Shown here in pieces: positions 1 to 9,295 of a stretch of DNA of 64,000 nt. The translations under genes were made by a program, and so were the position numbers. Origin of the DNA: Mesorhizobium sp. STM 4661. GTDB lineage: Bacteria > Pseudomonadota > Alphaproteobacteria > Rhizobiales > Rhizobiaceae. The notes under the pieces are model-generated. The model saw only the letters and a program-made list of their open reading frames with translations. It did not search any database and was not told the origin of the DNA. How positions within the stretch are numbered: the first letter of the stretch is position 1; each line of letters begins with the position of its first letter. The stretch lies in assembly GCF_000359125.1 (NCBI RefSeq), contig NZ_CAAF010000038.1, positions 160,838 to 224,837 of the forward strand, written 5' to 3'.

Positions 1-1526
1 GAGACGGTCTTGATCGTCTTGTTGGCGATTTCGGTGCTGTTGAAGGTCAATGTCGTTGGATCGTTGTTGGCGATCTCAACCGCCGAAGAACCGTTCACTC
101 CCAGCAGATTGAGGGTAAGGAACAGAAGCTTCACCTCTACCGCCGCGATCGTGGCATCGGAGAACGACTGCGGATTGCTGAAATCGGCGAAGGCGGCGGG
201 GCTGCCGTCGGCGTCGCTATTGGCAAGGCGCAGCGCGGCGACGCCCGGCCGTGCTTCTATGGTAACCTTCAAACTGTCCGGACGCCCCGTTGGACAACTT
301 ATGTCGGTCAGTTTCGCTTCGGCGTAAGCCACTTCCACATGCAATGGCAGATTGACGGACAAGAGCTTGACGCCGCCGCCGAGGGCGGCGTTGCCGATGC
401 CTACGGACGCCAGCAACTTGATCCGCGTCTGCGCGGTGCGCACCACGGCGCCTTTCTCGCCGATCGTCAACCATGGCGAGAACTGCATGGGTTCGCCGAT
501 TGCGATGGCAAGGCTAGTGGAGGTAAGTCCAGGGACGGTGGCTCCGAGGTTGACCTGGACCTGGTTCGAGCCGTTGGCGAGTGCCGCGGCGGCGCTCAGC
601 ATTCCCATGGCGCTTGCATCGACCGAAAGACCGGCCGGCTTTTGCCCGAGACCCAACTGGCCGACCGAGCCGAGATCGACGAGATGGCTGAGGGGGATCT
701 TGACCGTGCTGGTGGCCTTCGACGCGATCGTCAGCAGAGCGAACTTGCTGGTGCCGCCAAGTCCCGGAACATTGGCCATCGCGGTGGCGATCTGGCCCAC
801 CGTCGCTTTCGACGCCAGCACGTCGGAATAGCTGACGCCTGTCAGGTTCAACTGCACCGCAAGGGCGTCGACAAACGAAAGCACATTGATATCGGCCGAG
901 ATCAGCGCGTTGTAGTCCATGACGCTGAGCGAGATGTTGCCGCCCAGGAGCCCGCTGAGAAGCGAGTTGAGGATGCCGCCATTGACGCTGAGAAGCCGGG
1001 ACCCGATCGAGAACATCGCCTGCGGCGTCAGGCTGGCGATGGCCTCGGTGCCGATGACCGGGGTCGGAATAAGCGAACTCGCAAAATAACGGGCGGGGAT
1101 CTTGTTGAGAGCGACATGGACGGCGTTGTAGGGCGTCTTGCCGGCCTCGAAACGTTGTCCCACGCTGAGCGACGATGCCGCCGAATATCGGCCGGGGGTG
1201 ACCGATACGACGGTCTTTCCCAGAGTGGGAACGACTGTCTGGCCTGCCTTCTCGACAATTATGCCCGGCATGCCGTTGTCGCCGAGCGTGGTCACCACCG
1301 CGGCCTCGATGTTGTTCATGTTCGAGGCGGCCGTGATTGCCGCGAGGTCGGTCATTGCCTGGGCTTCCCGGCGCTCCACATAGATCGAGCCTTCGTCGAT
1401 GGCGAAAGCCGCCGCCGCCAGCGCGACCGGCGCGCTCAGCGCCGTCATGATGGTGAAGTTCGCCTTCAGATCGCTGAGCATCGATCGTGCGATCCCACCG
1501 ATTCTCCGCTGCAAGGACTTCGACAT
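1..1526 (-). CDS. TadG-like pilus assembly protein (C-terminus beyond left edge)
   Basis: The minus strand stays open from an ATG at 1526 to the left edge, giving 508 visible residues; the C-terminus is outside the window. The start is MSKSLQRRIGGIARSM, followed by a hydrophobic segment at about residues 22-42 (TIMTALSAPVALAAAAFAID) and a long extracellular-type region rich in Ser, Leu, Asn and Val. This is the layout of TadG/Flp-pilus accessory proteins: one N-terminal membrane anchor and a large outside domain. The ATG directly follows the TGA of the TadE-like gene (TGAATG), so the two are translationally coupled. Family-level knowledge links TadE/F/G to Flp-type adhesion pili. The rest of a tad cluster is not visible, so a stand-alone TadE/TadG pair is possible. 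Confidence 0.75.
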   Translation of the reverse strand, partial: MSKSLQRRIGGIARSMLSDLKANFTIMTALSAPVALAAAAFAIDEGSIYVERREAQAMTDLAAITAASNMNNIEAAVVTTLGDNGMPGIIVEKAGQTVVPTLGKTVVSVTPGRYSAASSLSVGQRFEAGKTPYNAVHVALNKIPARYFASSLIPTPVIGTEAIASLTPQAMFSIGSRLLSVNGGILNSLLSGLLGGNISLSVMDYNALISADINVLSFVDALAVQLNLTGVSYSDVLASKATVGQIATAMANVPGLGGTSKFALLTIASKATSTVKIPLSHLVDLGSVGQLGLGQKPAGLSVDASAMGMLSAAAALANGSNQVQVNLGATVPGLTSTSLAIAIGEPMQFSPWLTIGEKGAVVRTAQTRIKLLASVGIGNAALGGGVKLLSVNLPLHVEVAYAEAKLTDISCPTGRPDSLKVTIEARPGVAALRLANSDADGSPAAFADFSNPQSFSDATIAAVEVKLLFLTLNLLGVNGSSAVEIANNDPTTLTFNSTEIANKTIKTV

Positions 1527-2006
1527 TCAGATGCCTCCGATTCTTATCGTCGACTTGCGTGATATCGTGGTTCCCGGCATTGGCAGGGCAGGCAACAGGT
1601 TCCAGATCGGCAGGTTGCGGGCGTCGTATTGGATGGACACGACGAACTGGTTTCCATCGGCGGTGCTGTCCTTGGCCTGATAGGTGAGCTTGCTGGAATC
1701 GACGAACGGATATCCGCTTGCATTGTTGGTGACATAGCTGGTCACCAGCGCCTGACGCTCGGTTTCGTTAAGCCCGGCAATTGCCGTGCGGGCGGCGTCC
1801 GCAGCGATTTGCTGGACGGAGTGGCTGGCGCCGAAATAGACACCGTATGCAACCATTCCGAGCAAAAGCAGGATAAAAATTGGCGAAAGCAACGCGAATT
1901 CGACCGCGGTGGTCCCGGATCGTTCTCTCAATTGAAGTAGTTTTTCGCTAAATCCGCGTATCTTTTGCTTCATTTTGAAGTTTGTTTTACTGCCAATCTT
2001 ATCCAT
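1527..2006 (-). CDS. TadE-like pseudopilin protein
   Basis: A 159-residue protein with a short basic N-terminus and then the sequence GTTAVEFALLSPIFILLLLG at about residues 31-50. This is the TadE-family signature, in which Glu sits inside a hydrophobic pilin-like helix. The rest is a small extracellular domain (SVQQIAADAARTAIAGL). The ATG at 2006 is preceded by GAAGGA, a good ribosome binding site; an internal Met at 1973 is less likely because it lacks one. The gene ends directly against the TadG-like start. TadE proteins are minor pseudopilins processed by prepilin peptidase and inserted in the inner membrane. Family assignment rests on this N-terminal motif and on the neighbour. Confidence 0.8.
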   Translation of the reverse strand: MDKIGSKTNFKMKQKIRGFSEKLLQLRERSGTTAVEFALLSPIFILLLLGMVAYGVYFGASHSVQQIAADAARTAIAGLNETERQALVTSYVTNNASGYPFVDSSKLTYQAKDSTADGNQFVVSIQYDARNLPIWNLLPALPMPGTTISRKSTIRIGGI

Positions 2007-2381
2007 GTCCTTCGCCCATCAAAGATGCGAGAGAGACGTACAGAGGTCAGTTAAAAATGTAACTCATGGTTGCTTAAGAACGCATTAAGGTTTTTGGCGA
2101 ACTGCAAGTGAATGCAGGTGCCTTGCCCGAAGCGAAGGCTTCGCGGGTGAGAAGAGCAGGGATCGGGCTCATGGTTTCGATCGGCGTTTTGGCTGTCGTG
2201 CGGAGGCCTTACTCTGGGTGACCCCGAGAGTCTGTTGAAATAAAAAATCTCCGCGTTACTGTCTGGGCACCAAGCCGCCGGAAAGGGAACCGGCAGCGCG
2301 CTCGAAGAAGCCATCGATCGGTTTCGGGGCGTCAACACTCAAGAGGCGTCGCCAAAGGGCCGTCTCGACAGGGAGAACTTC
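2007..2381. other. Intergenic region between divergent tadE and the peptide transporter
   Basis: This 375-base stretch should hold the promoters of both neighbours. A short perfect hairpin lies at 2128-2143 (CGAAGC, tetraloop GAAG, GCTTCG). An AT-rich patch around 2238-2250 could be a promoter for the transporter genes. The plus-strand ribosome binding site is GGGAGA just before 2382. Short open frames are present, but none has a convincing ribosome binding site or a recognisable product. No tRNA or riboswitch was recognised. Confidence 0.5.
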
Positions 2382-3974
2382 ATGCTGAAAAATATGCTGA
2401 AGGCGACGGTATTCGCCACAACCATGGCCTTGGCCGCCGGCACCTTGCTTACGCCGGCTTTCGCCGAGGTCGTCTATAACAGAGGCACCGCCGCCGAATC
2501 GGAGACGGTCGACCCGCACAAGACCTCGACGGTCTACGAAGCCAATATCTTGCGTGACCTGTTCCAGGGGCTGGTCATGCAGGACCAGAACGCGAACCTT
2601 ATCCCGGGCGCCGCCGAGAGCTGGACAGTATCGGATGACGGCACCGTCTATACGTTCAAGCTGCGCAAGGACGGTCTCTGGTCGGATGGCAGCCCGGTGA
2701 CGGCTGAAGACTTCGTCAACGCCTTCCATCGCCTGGAGGATCCGGCCACGGCCGCCGAATACGCCTCGATGCTCTATCCCGTGAAGAACGCCGAGGAAGT
2801 CAACACCAAGAAGGCGAAGCCCGAGGAGATGGGCGTCAAGGCGATCGACGCGACCACCCTTGAGGTGACGCTGAAGGCGCCGACCCCTTACTTCCTGGAG
2901 ATGCTGACCCACCAAGCGACCTATCCAATCAACAAGGCCTCGATGGACAAGCTCGGCGCCGACTGGATCAAGCCGGGCAATCTGGTCTCCAACGGCGCCT
3001 ATACGCTGGCCGAGTGGGTCCCCAACGACCATATGAAACTGGTCAAGAATCCGAAATTCTGGGACGCGGCAAGCGTCAAGATCGACACCGTCAACTACAT
3101 CCCGACCGAAGATCGCTCGTCGGCGATGAAGCGCTTCGAGGCCGGTGAACTCGACAGCTACGACGATCTCCCGACCGAACAGCTCGCCGACCTCAAGACC
3201 AAGTTCGGTGACCAGATAAAAGTCGGGCCGTATCTCGGCACCTACTACTACGCGATCAAGACCGACAAGGCGCCGTGGGACAATGTCGAGCTGCGTAACG
3301 CCATCTCGATGGCGATAGACCGCGACTTCCTCGCCGAAAAGGTCTGGCAGAATTCAATGCTGCCCGGCTATTCGATGGTGCCTCCGGGCATTGCGGGCTA
3401 TACGCCGGCGGTGGCCAAGTACGCGGACATGTCGCAGATCGACCGCGAGGACGCAGCCAAGAAGATCCTCGAGAAACTCGGCTATACGCCCGAGAAACCA
3501 TTGAAGATGGAAATCCGCTACAACACCTCGGAAAACCACAAGAACACCGCCGTGGCCATCCAGGAGCAGTTGAAGCCGCTCGGTATTGAAGTCACCATGG
3601 TCAACACCGACACCAAGACCCACTACTCCTTCCTCGAGCAGAAGGGCGACTATGACGTGGCGCGCGCCGGCTGGATCGCCGACTACAAGGATCCGGAAAC
3701 CTTCCTCGGCATCTCCCGCAAGGCCAGTGGCAACAACTACTCGGACTATAACAGCCCGAAATTCGAGGCGGCCATGGACAAGGCGGCCGCCGCCGGCGGC
3801 AAACCCGAGGAACGCATGAAGGAACTCGCTGACGCCGAGCGCATCCTCGTCGACGACGTCGGCAACATCCCGCTTCTCTACTATAGCTACAAAGATATCG
3901 TTTCTCCGAAGCTGCATGGCTTCGTCGACAACGTGATGGACGTGCATCCGTCGCGCTTCATCTCCAAGGAATGA
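2382..3974 (+). CDS. Oligopeptide ABC transporter, periplasmic binding protein (OppA type)
   Basis: A 530-residue extracellular solute-binding protein of family 5. A Sec signal peptide covers about residues 1-28 (hydrophobic core VFATTMALAAGTLL, cleavage after AFA). The mature protein opens with VVYNRGTAAESETVDPHKTS, typical of OppA/MppA-like proteins. Internal family motifs include AESWTVSDDGTVYTFKLR and the C-terminal PLLYYSYKDIVSPKLHGF. Length matches the family. It is the first gene of an operon with two permeases and a fused ATPase, and captures peptides or related solutes in the periplasm. The ATG has GGGAGA upstream. Substrate specificity cannot be read from the sequence; muropeptides, oligopeptides or opine-like compounds are all possible. 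Confidence 0.9.
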   Translation: MLKNMLKATVFATTMALAAGTLLTPAFAEVVYNRGTAAESETVDPHKTSTVYEANILRDLFQGLVMQDQNANLIPGAAESWTVSDDGTVYTFKLRKDGLWSDGSPVTAEDFVNAFHRLEDPATAAEYASMLYPVKNAEEVNTKKAKPEEMGVKAIDATTLEVTLKAPTPYFLEMLTHQATYPINKASMDKLGADWIKPGNLVSNGAYTLAEWVPNDHMKLVKNPKFWDAASVKIDTVNYIPTEDRSSAMKRFEAGELDSYDDLPTEQLADLKTKFGDQIKVGPYLGTYYYAIKTDKAPWDNVELRNAISMAIDRDFLAEKVWQNSMLPGYSMVPPGIAGYTPAVAKYADMSQIDREDAAKKILEKLGYTPEKPLKMEIRYNTSENHKNTAVAIQEQLKPLGIEVTMVNTDTKTHYSFLEQKGDYDVARAGWIADYKDPETFLGISRKASGNNYSDYNSPKFEAAMDKAAAAGGKPEERMKELADAERILVDDVGNIPLLYYSYKDIVSPKLHGFVDNVMDVHPSRFISKE

Positions 3975-4154
3975 CAATCATCCTTGGCTGGATCGCCGCG
4001 CTCTCTTCAGGGGGCGCGATGGTCCGGTCGGTCGTCGCATCGGTCCGAAAGTCGTGGTCGATTTTCGGCAAACACGATGCGAAGATTTGAAGGCGCTGGA
4101 GCGTGGTTATGCGTCCGCATGGATGCGTGTCGCTCTAGCCGAAGCGGGGCGCCG

Positions 4155-5078
4155 ATGCTGCGTTATGTATTCCGGCGGCTTCTGACCGCCATCCCGACGC
4201 TGTTGGTCATCGTGACCATGGCGTTCTTCCTGATACGCGTCGCGCCAGGCGGCCCGTTCAACCAGGAGCGGGGCCTGAGCCCCGAGATCAAGGCAAATCT
4301 TGATGCGCAGTTCGGCCTGGCCGATCCGCTCTGGCTGCAATATGTCCACTATCTCGGCAATCTGCTGCGCGGCAATTTCGGCCCGAGCTACAACATGCCG
4401 GACTTCACGGTTGGCGAATTGTTTGCCAAGGGCCTGCCGATATCGATCCAGCTCGGCGCCTCGGCGCTCATCCTGGCGCTGCTGCTCGGTAGTGTGCTCG
4501 GCACCATCGCCGCGCTCAACCAGAACAAGCTCGCCGACTATTCGGTGATTGCGCTGGCGACCGCAGGCAGCACCATCCCGACCTTCGTCATCGCCCCGGT
4601 GATCCAGCTCTTGTTCGGGTTGACCTGGAAGCTTTTGCCGATCGGCGGCTGGGGCGATGGCGCCTTGATCAACAAGGTCGGCCCGGTGCTGACGCTCGCT
4701 CTGCCGCAGATCGCCATCGTCGCCCGCCTGATGCGCGGCTCGATGATCGAATCGCTGCGGTCACATCATATCCGCACCGCGCGAGCGCTCGGCCTGTCCG
4801 ACTGGTCGGTCGTCGTCAAGCATGCGCTGCGCGGCGCTATTCTGCCGATCGTCTCTTTCACCGGCCCGGCAGCCGCGGCACTGCTCACCGGCTCGGTCAT
4901 CGTCGAGACGATCTTCTCCATCCCAGGCGTCGGCCGCTATTTCGTCGATGCCGCGCTCAACCGCGACTACACGCTGGTCATGGGAACAGTGGTGGTGATC
5001 GCCATCTTCACCATCGTCTTCAACCTGATCGTCGACGTCATGTATGCGGTCGTCGACCCGAGGGTGCGCTATGACTGA
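4155..5078 (+). CDS. Oligopeptide ABC transporter permease (OppB type)
   Basis: A 307-residue inner-membrane permease beginning MLRYVFRRLLTAIPTLLVIV, the standard OppB/DppB opening. About six transmembrane segments are visible. The cytoplasmic EAA-type loop lies near residues 208-230 (ARALGLSDWSVVVKHALRGAILP) and contacts the ATPase. The open frame extends upstream to 3984, but the added residues are not membrane-protein-like; the ATG at 4155 fits the family start. A 180-base gap separates it from the binding protein, a common place for differential expression. Its end overlaps the next permease gene by 8 bases, so translation is coupled. Confidence 0.9.
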   Translation: MLRYVFRRLLTAIPTLLVIVTMAFFLIRVAPGGPFNQERGLSPEIKANLDAQFGLADPLWLQYVHYLGNLLRGNFGPSYNMPDFTVGELFAKGLPISIQLGASALILALLLGSVLGTIAALNQNKLADYSVIALATAGSTIPTFVIAPVIQLLFGLTWKLLPIGGWGDGALINKVGPVLTLALPQIAIVARLMRGSMIESLRSHHIRTARALGLSDWSVVVKHALRGAILPIVSFTGPAAAALLTGSVIVETIFSIPGVGRYFVDAALNRDYTLVMGTVVVIAIFTIVFNLIVDVMYAVVDPRVRYD

Positions 5079-6192
5079 CGTCGCAGCCATCGCTCCAGCC
5101 GTCGTCGGCCGCTCGCTGTGGGGCGATGCCTGGGCGCGCCTCAAGGCCAATCGCGCCGCCATGTTCAGCCTCTACTATCTCGCTTTCATAGCGGCAATCA
5201 GCGTCTTCGGCCCCTGGTTCGTGCCGCATCAATACACCACCATCTATGCCGACTATGTGCGCACGCCGCCAAGCTTCTCCGCCTATCCCAAGGCCGACAT
5301 GATCGGCACCGCACTCGACGACGCGATCAAGCGCATGCGTGTCGACATCAAGGAGTGGCGACAGGAAGGCAACAAGGTCTTCGTCACCGTCAAGTCGACC
5401 AGGCCGATCGACGACCGCAACATCCGCTATCTCGACCGCTCGGATGCCTTTGACGACACCAAGATCGAGAGCAAATCGCCCGACGGTCTCGAAGTGACGA
5501 TGAGCGCCTCGATCAAGCAGCAATATTTCCTGTTCGGCACCGACAACACCGGCCGCGATCTGTTGTCGCGAACGCTGATGGCGGGACGCATCTCGCTGGC
5601 CATCGGCCTGCTTGCCGGCGTCGTGGCGGTGGTGATCGGCGTGCTCTACGGCGCCACCGCCGGTTTTTCCGGCGGCAAGGTCGATGAGGTTATGATGCGC
5701 ATCGTCGACGTGCTCTATTCGTTGCCGTTCATCTTCTTCGTCATCATGCTGGTGGTGTTCTTCGGCCGCAACTTCGTGCTGATGTTCCTGGCGGTGGGTG
5801 CCGTGCTGTGGCTCGACATGGCGCGCATCGTGCGTGGCCAGGCGCTCTCGATCCGGCGCCAGGAATATGTCCAGGCGGCCGAAGCCCTGGGCGTCGGCCA
5901 GCGCGGCATCCTGGTCCGCCATGTCATACCCAACCTGCTCGGGCCGGTGGTGATCTACATGACGCTGCTGGTGCCGCAGGTCATCATCCTGGAGAGCTTC
6001 CTGTCGTTCCTCGGCCTCGGTGTCCAGGAACCGATGACCAGCTGGGGCGTGCTGATTTCGGTCGGCGCCAAGAACATCGGCACGGCCAACTGGCTGCTGT
6101 TGTTCCCCGCCTTCTTCCTCGTCTCGACGCTGTTCGCCCTGAACTTCGTCGGCGACGGCCTGCGCGATGCGCTCGACCCCAGGGATCGCTGA
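5071..6192 (+). CDS. Oligopeptide ABC transporter permease (OppC type) with large periplasmic insert
   Basis: A 373-residue permease, longer than the usual OppC of about 300. After the first transmembrane helix (FSLYYLAFIAAISVFGPWFV, about residues 31-50) there is a hydrophilic segment of roughly 100 residues before the conserved FGTDNTGRDLLSRTLMAGR motif. The remainder is a standard OppC core with the EAA loop (AEALGVGQRGILVRHVIPNLLGP) and five further helices. The insert is placed to face the periplasm next to the binding protein. The start at 5071 overlaps the end of the oppB-like gene (ATGACTGA), and the stop is one base before the ATPase start. Confidence 0.9.
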   Translation: MTDVAAIAPAVVGRSLWGDAWARLKANRAAMFSLYYLAFIAAISVFGPWFVPHQYTTIYADYVRTPPSFSAYPKADMIGTALDDAIKRMRVDIKEWRQEGNKVFVTVKSTRPIDDRNIRYLDRSDAFDDTKIESKSPDGLEVTMSASIKQQYFLFGTDNTGRDLLSRTLMAGRISLAIGLLAGVVAVVIGVLYGATAGFSGGKVDEVMMRIVDVLYSLPFIFFVIMLVVFFGRNFVLMFLAVGAVLWLDMARIVRGQALSIRRQEYVQAAEALGVGQRGILVRHVIPNLLGPVVIYMTLLVPQVIILESFLSFLGLGVQEPMTSWGVLISVGAKNIGTANWLLLFPAFFLVSTLFALNFVGDGLRDALDPRDR

Positions 6193-6193
6193 G

Positions 6194-7813
<1,620 letters not shown>

Positions 7814-7843
7814 CGCTGCCGGTGAGTGCAAAGTCCACCCCTT

Positions 7844-8146
7844 CTATTCTCTAACGATAGCTACCTCTCGTGACCAATTGCCAGGGCAAATGCTCCGGAA
7901 TGGGCCATCGACTCTATAGGTAAAGATTTTCCGCTTGGAGTCTTTGGGTGAAGGTCGCCAATCCAAAACGACGCCACCGTGCCAAGCCTTCTCCTTCTGT
8001 TTCTCATGCAGGAATACGCGGCCACGAGTGTGTTTCAATTCATCGGCAGTGTTGCCGGCAACTGTCCATTCCCCGGTTTCAAAGAGGCCATTTTCAAGTT
8101 TAATCCAGTTCATTTTGTGCTGGCAGATGACATGTAGGTTAGTCAT
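7844..8146 (-). CDS. Small hypothetical protein, 100 residues
   Basis: A 100-residue hydrophilic protein (start MTNLHVICQHKMNWIKLENG) that I do not recognise. It is rich in Trp, Lys and Glu, has no signal peptide or membrane segment, and contains GRVFLHEKQKEKAWHGGVVLD in the middle. The ATG at 8146 is preceded by AGAGGA at good spacing, which supports it as real. Its base composition is lower in GC than its neighbours. It lies divergently next to parDE, so it may belong to the same acquired patch. Confidence 0.6.
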   Translation of the reverse strand: MTNLHVICQHKMNWIKLENGLFETGEWTVAGNTADELKHTRGRVFLHEKQKEKAWHGGVVLDWRPSPKDSKRKIFTYRVDGPFRSICPGNWSREVAIVRE

Positions 8147-8192
8147 CTTTTCATCCTCTTACGATGATCTCGACTCTGTGATCGCAGAGTCA

Positions 8193-8222
8193 TTGGCATA
8201 ATATGCCATAGTCCTGTATAAT
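8193..8222 (+). promoter_or_regulatory. parDE promoter with overlapping operator palindrome
   Basis: A consensus-like sigma-70 promoter: -35 TTGGCA at 8193-8198, an 18-base spacer, and -10 TATAAT at 8217-8222. A perfect dyad, TGGCAT-AAT-ATGCCA at 8194-8208, overlaps the -35 element. It is well placed for ParD to block RNA polymerase and give the usual toxin-antitoxin autoregulation. The operator role is inference from position and symmetry. Confidence 0.7.
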
Positions 8223-8250
8223 GGGGTTGATAGCTGGAGTACAGGTTCCA

Positions 8251-8544
8251 ATGCCAACGCGCAATGTCGTCCTGACGGAGCACCATCAGGAGGTGATCGA
8301 TCGGCTGGTGGAAACAGGCCGCTACCAGAACGCCAGCGAGGTTTTGCGAGATGGCTTGCGTCTCGTCGAACAGCGCGAGGCGCGGGAAAAGGCAAGGCTC
8401 GCAGCACTTCGAGAAGCGGCCCGCATCGGGTTCCAGGACATTGAGGAGGGTCGACTCCGGGACGTGCGCGACGACAGCCTGGAGGAATTCATGAGCAGCC
8501 TGGGAGAGCGGGCAAGCGTGCGCGCCAAAAATGCCGACCGGTGA
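8251..8544 (+). CDS. parD: ParD-family antitoxin
   Basis: A 97-residue protein with an N-terminal ribbon-helix-helix type DNA-binding region (RNVVLTEHHQEVIDRLVETGRYQNASEVLRDGLRLVEQRE, about residues 4-43) that matches the CC2985/ParD family. The C-terminus is charged and helical and would wrap the toxin. The ATG at 8251 was chosen because the ParD family begins here; an upstream in-frame ATG at 8221 lies within the predicted -10 box. The toxin gene begins three bases after its stop. It is expected to neutralise ParE and repress its own promoter through the palindrome at 8194-8208. Confidence 0.9.
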   Translation: MPTRNVVLTEHHQEVIDRLVETGRYQNASEVLRDGLRLVEQREAREKARLAALREAARIGFQDIEEGRLRDVRDDSLEEFMSSLGERASVRAKNADR

Positions 8545-8547
8545 GGC

Positions 8548-8913
8548 ATGGCTGTCTATCGGCTTTCCGCAGCCGCCCAGGAAGATATCATCGAGTTGCT
8601 CGTCTACACGCAAGCCAATTTCGGTGAGATCGCGCGCCAGCGCTACGAGCGGCTGCTGATCACCGCCCTGCGCGACATCGCGACCGATCCTGAGCGGGCA
8701 GGTAGCGTTGTCCGTACCGAACTTGGCCATGATGTCCGCAGCTATCATCTGCGGCATAGCCGTGAGCGCGCGAGGACGGAGCACGGCATTGTCCTGCGCC
8801 CGCGTCATCTCTTGCTTTACCGCATAACCCTTGGCGTGATCGGCGTTGGCCGTATTCTTCACGACGTGATGGAGCTCGAGCGCCATCTTCCGGCGAATTA
8901 CGGTGATGACTGA
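8548..8913 (+). CDS. parE: ParE-family toxin (RelE/ParE fold)
   Basis: A 121-residue protein of the RelE/ParE superfamily: VYRLSAAAQEDIIELLVYTQANFG at the N-terminus, then RQRYERLLITALRDIATDPERAGS, and the strand pattern HLLLYRITLGVIGVGRILHDVMELERHLP near the end. ParE toxins poison DNA gyrase, whereas related RelE members cleave mRNA. Lack of obvious RelE catalytic residues and the ParD partner favour ParE. It is somewhat longer than typical ParE (about 95-105) because of an insertion near residues 73-84 (RHSRERARTEHG). Translation is probably coupled to parD. Confidence 0.9.
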   Translation: MAVYRLSAAAQEDIIELLVYTQANFGEIARQRYERLLITALRDIATDPERAGSVVRTELGHDVRSYHLRHSRERARTEHGIVLRPRHLLLYRITLGVIGVGRILHDVMELERHLPANYGDD

Positions 8914-9016
8914 TCGTCTGCCCGTGTGTTGAAGACGCTTGGCGGAATTGCGTGGGAGAAGGACGAGCCGGCCTGATGAACAAGCGGTTTCGGGAAGAAC
9001 TAAACATTTGTTTTTC

Positions 9017-9093
9017 TGGTCGGAGTGGCAGGATTTGAACCTGCGACCCCATCGTCCCGAACGATGTGCGCTACCAGGCTGCGCTACACTCCG
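9017..9093 (-). tRNA. tRNA-Pro(CGG)
   Basis: A complete 77-base tRNA on the minus strand. The acceptor stem pairs CGGAGTG with CACTCCG, the discriminator is A, and CCA is encoded (9019-9017). The D arm carries AGCGCAGCCTGGTAGCGC. The anticodon stem-loop is CATCG-TTCGGGA-CGATG with anticodon CGG, which reads proline codon CCG. The T arm has the GGTTCGAATCC form. No sign of integration at its 3' end is visible; a run of unrelated sequence separates it from parE. Confidence 0.97.
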
Positions 9094-9295
9094 TGACCAG
9101 ACCGCGGGCTTATAGCCGCCGCACCTCGTTCCTGCAAGCGCCAATGGCAGCGCTTCCGTCGCATTTCGTCGGCTTTTGCGGCAACGTCATACAGGTTTCA
9201 GTTTCCTGCTGGATAAACACGGCTTAAAGGCTTCTTGGGTTAAGCGACCGACCCACATTGCCTTCCCGATTCCAGCCACTTGGAGTTTTGCTGTC

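Noticed and set aside
2051..2338. Minus-strand 95-residue frame between tadE and the transporter
   Set aside because: No ribosome binding site, Pro/Ser/Arg-rich random composition, and it lies over the promoter region.
9017..9093. tRNA-Pro as an integration site for a genomic island
   Set aside because: No integrase gene and no duplicated tRNA 3' end could be found on either side; parDE alone is not enough.
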